Positions 14,529 through 17,887 of a stretch of DNA of 17,887 nucleotides are shown one piece after another (the stretch's first letter is position 1; every line of letters begins with the position of its first letter). The stretch spans positions 1 to 17,887 of the forward strand of contig JBDTMF010000083.1 of assembly GCA_039934455.1 (NCBI GenBank), written 5' to 3'. Below the pieces are notes generated by a model. It worked only from the letters and a program-made list of their open reading frames with translations, had not been told where the DNA came from and did not search any database. A program made the position numbers and the translations under genes. Origin of the DNA: DASQFQ01 sp039934455. GTDB taxonomy: Bacteria > Actinomycetota > Thermoleophilia > Solirubrobacterales > Solirubrobacteraceae.

Positions 14529-14534
14529 AGTCTA
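14529..14534 (-). promoter_or_regulatory. Candidate -10 (TAGACT) for the GT4 gene at 14518
   Basis: On the minus strand TAGACT ends 10 bases before the ATG at 14518, slightly farther than the 7-8 bases seen elsewhere, so the leader would be only a few bases. It lies back to back with the plus-strand -10 at 14556-14561, separated by 21 bp. Confidence 0.35.
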
Positions 14535-14555
14535 GGAAGTCCGGCCGCGTTGGGT

Positions 14556-14561
14556 TAGCGT
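14556..14561 (+). promoter_or_regulatory. Candidate leaderless -10 (TAGCGT) for the cyclase operon
   Basis: TAGCGT ends exactly 7 bases before the ATG at 14569. No ribosome site is present. This is the only promoter candidate for the three overlapping genes that follow. Confidence 0.55.
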
Positions 14562-14568
14562 CAGCGCG

Positions 14569-16395
14569 ATGCGCCGCCGCGCGACCACCCGCCGCCTGCG
14601 CCGCACGATGCTCGCCGGGGTGGCGCTGTTCGCGGTCGCGATGGTCGTGCTGCTGGACGTCACCAACGCGTTCGACCGCGCCGAGCTCGCGACCGTCGAC
14701 TCGCGCTTCGAGATCCGCGGCGAGCGGCCCGTCCCGAAGGACGTGATCGTCGTCGGCATCGACGACGTGACGTTCTCCGAGCTCGACGAGCGCTTCCCGT
14801 TCTCGCGCCTGACCTTCGCCCGCGCGCTGCGCCAGGTGACGCGCGACAAGCCGCGGGCGATCGTCTACGACGTCGAGTTCTCCGAGGCCACCGGCAACAG
14901 CCAGGCCGCGATCAAGGCCGACAACGCGCTCGTCTACGCCACCCGCGCCGCCGGCAACGTCATCCTCAGCGCCACCGAGGTCGGCAAGGGCGGCAGGACC
15001 AAGATCTTCGGCGGCGGCAAGGAGGTCCAGGCCTTCTCGAAGGCGAGGTTCGGCAACGGGCTGCTGCCCGAGGGCTCCTCCGGCGCGCTGCGCCGGCTGC
15101 CGTACGCGATCGACGGGCTGCGGACGCTGTCGGTCGCCACCGTCGAGCGCGTCACGCACCGCCCCGTCGACCGCAGCCGCATGCAGGGCGACGGCGCGTG
15201 GATCGACTTCTCCGGGCCTCCCGGCCACATCGCCTATGTGTCGTTCTCGCGGGTCGTGAAGCGGAGGTTCAAGCCCGGCACGTTCACGAACCGCATCGTC
15301 GTCATCGGCGCCGCCGCCCCCTCCCTGCAGGACCGCCATCCGACGTCCTGGCCCGCGGGCGAGATGAACGGGCCCGAGATCCACGCCAACGCCATCGACA
15401 CGCTGCTGCGCGGTCTCCCCCTGCACGACTCGAGCGGCCTGGCCGACCTCCTGATCGCGCTCGGGCTGACGCTCGTGCCGGCGCTGCTCGGGCTGCGGCT
15501 GAAGCCCCTGGTCGCCATCGGGCTCGGAGTGCTCGCCGGCCTGCTCTACGTCCTCGGCGCGCAGTTCGCGTTCGGCCGCGGCCTGATCCTGCCCGTGGTG
15601 GTGCCGCTGATCGGGCTCGGGTTCGCGCTCGTGGGGGCGCTCGCGGTGCACTGGATGACCGCCTCGGTCGAGCGCACCCAGACGCGCGACCTGTTCTCGC
15701 GCTTCGTGCCCGACTCGGTCGTCTCGCAGGTGCTCGAGCGCGCCGACTCGCAGGACGACGTGCGCCTCGGCGGCGAGCTGTTGAGCGCCACCGTCCTCTT
15801 CAGCGACCTGCGCGGGTTCACGAGCTTTGCCGAGGGCCGCGAACCTTCCGAGGTCATCGGCGTGTTGAACCGGTACCTGACCGAGATGAGCGACGCGATC
15901 CTTGACCAAGACGGCACGCTCGTCGCCTATATGGGCGACGGGATCATGGCCGTGTTCGGCGCGCCGATCGCGTCCGAGGACCACGCCGAGAAGGCGCTCG
16001 GCGCGGCCCGCGAGATGCTCGACCGGCTCGAGCGCTTCAACGGGTGGATGCGCGACGAGGGCCTCGGCGACGGCTTCAAGATGGGGATCGGCCTCAACAC
16101 GGGCGACGTCATGTCGGGCAACGTGGGGTCCGCGCGCCGGCTCGAGTACACCGCCATCGGCGATACGACGAACACGGCCGCGCGCCTGGAGGGCATGACC
16201 AAGGGCACGCCGTACCAGCTGTTCGTCGCCGATACGACGCACGGGCATCTGCGCGAGGCGCCGGGCGACATGGAGTCGCTCGACGAGCTCGAGGTCCGCG
16301 GGCGCAAGGCCGGCATGAAGGTCTGGGCGCTGCAGCCGAACGCTACGGTTCGTGGCGACGTGCCCGCCGCCGCGCCCAACCCCGCCTCCCCATGA
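14569..16395 (+). CDS. CHASE2-domain transmembrane class III nucleotide cyclase
   Basis: This 608-residue receptor cyclase makes a cyclic nucleotide. A basic N-terminus precedes TM1 (about 13-31). An extracytoplasmic CHASE2 sensor domain follows (about 35-290; AELATVDSRFEIRG, VIVVGIDDVTF, RAIVYDVEFSE, NRIVVIGAAAP). Three C-terminal helices (about 291-362) come next, then the linker LFSRFVPDSVVSQVLE and the cyclase domain (about 404-590). Metal aspartates D413 (LFSDLRGFTSF) and D457 (MGDGIMAVFGAP) and the transition-state pair N535/R539 (NTAAR) are present. The purine-selecting lysine, normally four residues before the second aspartate, is Ala453, with T528 at the partner position. Product identity (cAMP or cGMP) is therefore open. 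ATG 14569 follows TAGCGT by 7 bases. The stop overlaps the cNMP-binding gene by 4 bp. Confidence 0.92.
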   Translation: MRRRATTRRLRRTMLAGVALFAVAMVVLLDVTNAFDRAELATVDSRFEIRGERPVPKDVIVVGIDDVTFSELDERFPFSRLTFARALRQVTRDKPRAIVYDVEFSEATGNSQAAIKADNALVYATRAAGNVILSATEVGKGGRTKIFGGGKEVQAFSKARFGNGLLPEGSSGALRRLPYAIDGLRTLSVATVERVTHRPVDRSRMQGDGAWIDFSGPPGHIAYVSFSRVVKRRFKPGTFTNRIVVIGAAAPSLQDRHPTSWPAGEMNGPEIHANAIDTLLRGLPLHDSSGLADLLIALGLTLVPALLGLRLKPLVAIGLGVLAGLLYVLGAQFAFGRGLILPVVVPLIGLGFALVGALAVHWMTASVERTQTRDLFSRFVPDSVVSQVLERADSQDDVRLGGELLSATVLFSDLRGFTSFAEGREPSEVIGVLNRYLTEMSDAILDQDGTLVAYMGDGIMAVFGAPIASEDHAEKALGAAREMLDRLERFNGWMRDEGLGDGFKMGIGLNTGDVMSGNVGSARRLEYTAIGDTTNTAARLEGMTKGTPYQLFVADTTHGHLREAPGDMESLDELEVRGRKAGMKVWALQPNATVRGDVPAAAPNPASP

Positions 16396-16871
16396 GCATC
16401 TCGCACGTCGGCCCGTTCCAGATCGTCATCGAGGAGGCCCACGAGGACTCCGAGGACCTGTTGTTCCTGCCCGAGGCGACCGCGTCGGACTGGGCCAAGA
16501 TCTTCGCCTTCGCCGAGGTCCTCCAGGTCTCGGCGGGACTTGCGCTCGTGCAGGCCGGCGAGGACGACCGCGCGCTGTACCTGCTGACCGAGGGCACGCT
16601 CGGGGTCCGGATGCCGCGCGAGGAGACCGCCTTCAAGTCGATCGACGCGCCGTCGGTGGTCGGCGAGCTGGCGTTCTTCGACGGCAGCCCGCGCTCGGCG
16701 ACGCTCGACGCGCTCACCGACGTCCAGGTCGTGAAGATCGACACGGACTGCTTCAGCCAGCTCTCCGAGGCCGAGCCCGCGCTCGCCCACGCGATGCTGA
16801 TGGACCTCGCCCGGATCCTGGCCCTGCGGCTGCGGATGGCCAGCGACGTGATCTCGAGCCTGCGCGGGTGA
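16392..16871 (+). CDS. Stand-alone cyclic-nucleotide-binding domain protein
   Basis: This 159-residue cytoplasmic protein has a single Crp-like cNMP-binding beta-barrel and nothing else: no helix-turn-helix, kinase, channel or transmembrane segment. LYLLTEGTLGV (63-72) is the core barrel strand. The phosphate-binding cassette GELAFFDGSPRSATLDA (91-107) keeps the ribose-binding Glu (E92) and phosphate-binding Arg (R101), so real cyclic-nucleotide binding is expected. A C-terminal helix (about 128-156) could dimerise. The ATG shares ATGA with the cyclase stop (4-bp overlap), which means translational coupling to the enzyme that probably makes its ligand. With no output domain it may act by binding a partner, buffering the nucleotide or feeding back on the cyclase. 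Confidence 0.9.
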   Translation: MSISHVGPFQIVIEEAHEDSEDLLFLPEATASDWAKIFAFAEVLQVSAGLALVQAGEDDRALYLLTEGTLGVRMPREETAFKSIDAPSVVGELAFFDGSPRSATLDALTDVQVVKIDTDCFSQLSEAEPALAHAMLMDLARILALRLRMASDVISSLRG

Positions 16872-17887
16872 AGCGCGCCGCGCTCGTCTTCGCGGCGCTC
16901 TGCGCCGCGCTGCTGCTCGCCGCGCCTGCGCAGGCGCGCAGCGTCCCGCGCGGCTGGCTCGGGGTGCAGGCCGACGGGCCGCTGACCGAGCCGGGCAACC
17001 CGTTCGCGTCCGAGTGGGGGCTGATGGCGGCGTCGGGGGTCGAGAACGTGCGCGTCGCCTTCGACTGGCGGGCGGCGCAGCCGTCGCCGGGCGGCCCGAT
17101 CGACTTCAGCGCGACGGACGCCGCGGTCGTGGCCGCCTCGCAGCAGCGCCTGCCGGTCCTGCCGGTCGTGCACCGGACCCCGGACTGGGCGGCCGCCCGA
17201 CCGGGCGACGGCGCCGCCTCGGCGCCGAAGGGCACCGCCGCGTACGCGAGCTTCCTCACCGCGCTGGTCGGGCGCTACGGGCCGGCCGGGTCGCTGTGGG
17301 CCGAGCGGCCGGAGCTGCCGCGGGTGCCGATCCGCGACTGGCAGATCTGGAACGAGCCGAACCTCACGCGCTACTGGACCTCGCAGCCGTTCGCCAAGCC
17401 CTACGTGAAGCTGCTGCGCGCCTCGCGCCGCGCCCTGCGCGCCGCCGACCCCGGCTCGCGCACGATCCTCGCCGGGCTGCCGAACGAGAGCTGGATCGCG
17501 CTGCGCAAGGTCTACAAGGCGGGCGGGCGCGGGACGTTCGACGCCGTCGCGCTGCACCCCTACACGGGCCGCCCGCGCAACGTGATCAAGCTGATCGAGT
17601 TCGCGCGCCGCGAGATGCGCCGCTTCCACGACGGGCGGAGGCCGGTGTGGCTGACCGAGCTGTCGTGGCCCGCGTCGCAGGGCAAGACTGCGGGCGCGCC
17701 GGGGTTCGTCACCACCGACCGCGGCCAGGCGTCTCGGCTCAAGCTCGCGCTGCAGCTGCTGGCGAAGGCGCGCAAGCGGCTGAAGATCGGGCGCGTGGTC
17801 TGGTACACGTGGCTCTCCCGCGAGGGCTCGGCCAACTCGTTCGACTGGTCGGGGCTGCGCCGCCAGCGCGGCGGCCGACTGCTCTCG
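16868..17887 (+). CDS. Secreted glycoside-hydrolase-like TIM-barrel protein (3' end outside window)
   Basis: The frame is open from GTG 16868 to the window edge, giving 340 residues with no stop. The GTG overlaps the preceding stop in GTGA, so the gene is coupled to the cNMP-binding gene. Residues 1-23 form a signal peptide with a basic start, a hydrophobic core and an APAQA cleavage site. The mature part resembles clan-A (GH5/GH39-like) hydrolases: VRVAFDWRAAQPSPGG near 61-76, LPVVHRTPDWA, then WQIWNEPN with acid/base candidate E163, HPYTG at 230-234, VWLTELSW with nucleophile candidate E264, and WYTWLSREG late in the barrel. It probably cleaves or remodels an extracellular polysaccharide. 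The exact GH family and substrate are not determinable from this fragment. Confidence 0.85.
   Translation, partial: MKRAALVFAALCAALLLAAPAQARSVPRGWLGVQADGPLTEPGNPFASEWGLMAASGVENVRVAFDWRAAQPSPGGPIDFSATDAAVVAASQQRLPVLPVVHRTPDWAAARPGDGAASAPKGTAAYASFLTALVGRYGPAGSLWAERPELPRVPIRDWQIWNEPNLTRYWTSQPFAKPYVKLLRASRRALRAADPGSRTILAGLPNESWIALRKVYKAGGRGTFDAVALHPYTGRPRNVIKLIEFARREMRRFHDGRRPVWLTELSWPASQGKTAGAPGFVTTDRGQASRLKLALQLLAKARKRLKIGRVVWYTWLSREGSANSFDWSGLRRQRGGRLLS

Noticed and set aside
14266..16248. 660-residue minus-strand frame opposite the cyclase gene
   Set aside because: The composition is antisense-like (Arg, Glu, His, Gly rich) and the plus strand encodes an unambiguous cyclase.
14569..16871. 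Pycsar-type anti-phage cyclase/effector pair
   Set aside because: The cyclase is a transmembrane CHASE2 receptor, and the cNMP-binding protein carries no TIR, transmembrane or other toxic effector domain. No defence genes are nearby.

Overview
This window is roughly three-quarters G+C by eye, with strong GC bias at third codon positions, GTG/TTG starts and few Shine-Dalgarno sequences. That points to a high-GC actinobacterium. The gene styles (a short primary-like sigma factor with a T-L-W-I-R-Q-A-I-Q-R region 2.4, CHASE2 cyclase, DUF2142 and GT-C proteins) would fit Thermoleophilia/Solirubrobacterales; that placement is inference, not something the sequence proves. I see sixteen protein genes, the last cut by the window edge. 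There are no RNA genes, insertion sequences, CRISPR arrays or phage genes.

Layout. 66-3552 (+): a zinc-ribbon class I methyltransferase, a Wzx-type polysaccharide flippase, a 51-residue glutaredoxin-like mini-protein and a homocysteine S-methyltransferase. 3512-5011 (-): a DUF2142 membrane protein. 5030-8013 (+): a GT4 glycosyltransferase overlapping by 4 bp a large GT-C-like membrane protein. 8015-8494 (-) and 8559-9482 (+): an Lrp/AsnC regulator divergent from an EamA/RhtA exporter. 9479-10378 (-): a sigma-70 family factor with a TATAAT promoter. 10549-11871 (-): an RfbH/DdhC-type 3-dehydrase. 11892-13373 (+): a second GT-C-like membrane protein. 13316-14518 (-): a second GT4 glycosyltransferase. 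14569-17887 (+): a tightly overlapping operon of a CHASE2 class III nucleotide cyclase, a stand-alone cyclic-nucleotide-binding domain and a secreted glycoside-hydrolase-like protein.

Biology. Most genes serve cell-surface glycan assembly: deoxysugar precursor formation (RfbH), cytoplasmic GT4 transferases, membrane GT-C transferases, a flippase and a methyltransferase. They are split into small units on alternating strands and interleaved with unrelated functions (Lrp/EamA, sigma factor, one-carbon metabolism). The operon at the right end looks like a self-contained sensor, second messenger and receptor module joined to a secreted glycan-active enzyme.

Two architectural themes stand out. 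First, six of twelve independently started genes have a TAnnnT hexamer exactly 7 or 8 bases before the start codon, the pattern of leaderless transcription; at 11878-11884 one 7-bp element supplies such a -10 to both strands. Second, every convergent pair overlaps or abuts at its stops (41, 4 and 58 bp overlaps, and one 1-bp gap) and divergent pairs are separated by only 18 to 64 bp. No stretch over 300 bp lacks a gene; the longest gap is 170 bp upstream of the sigma gene.
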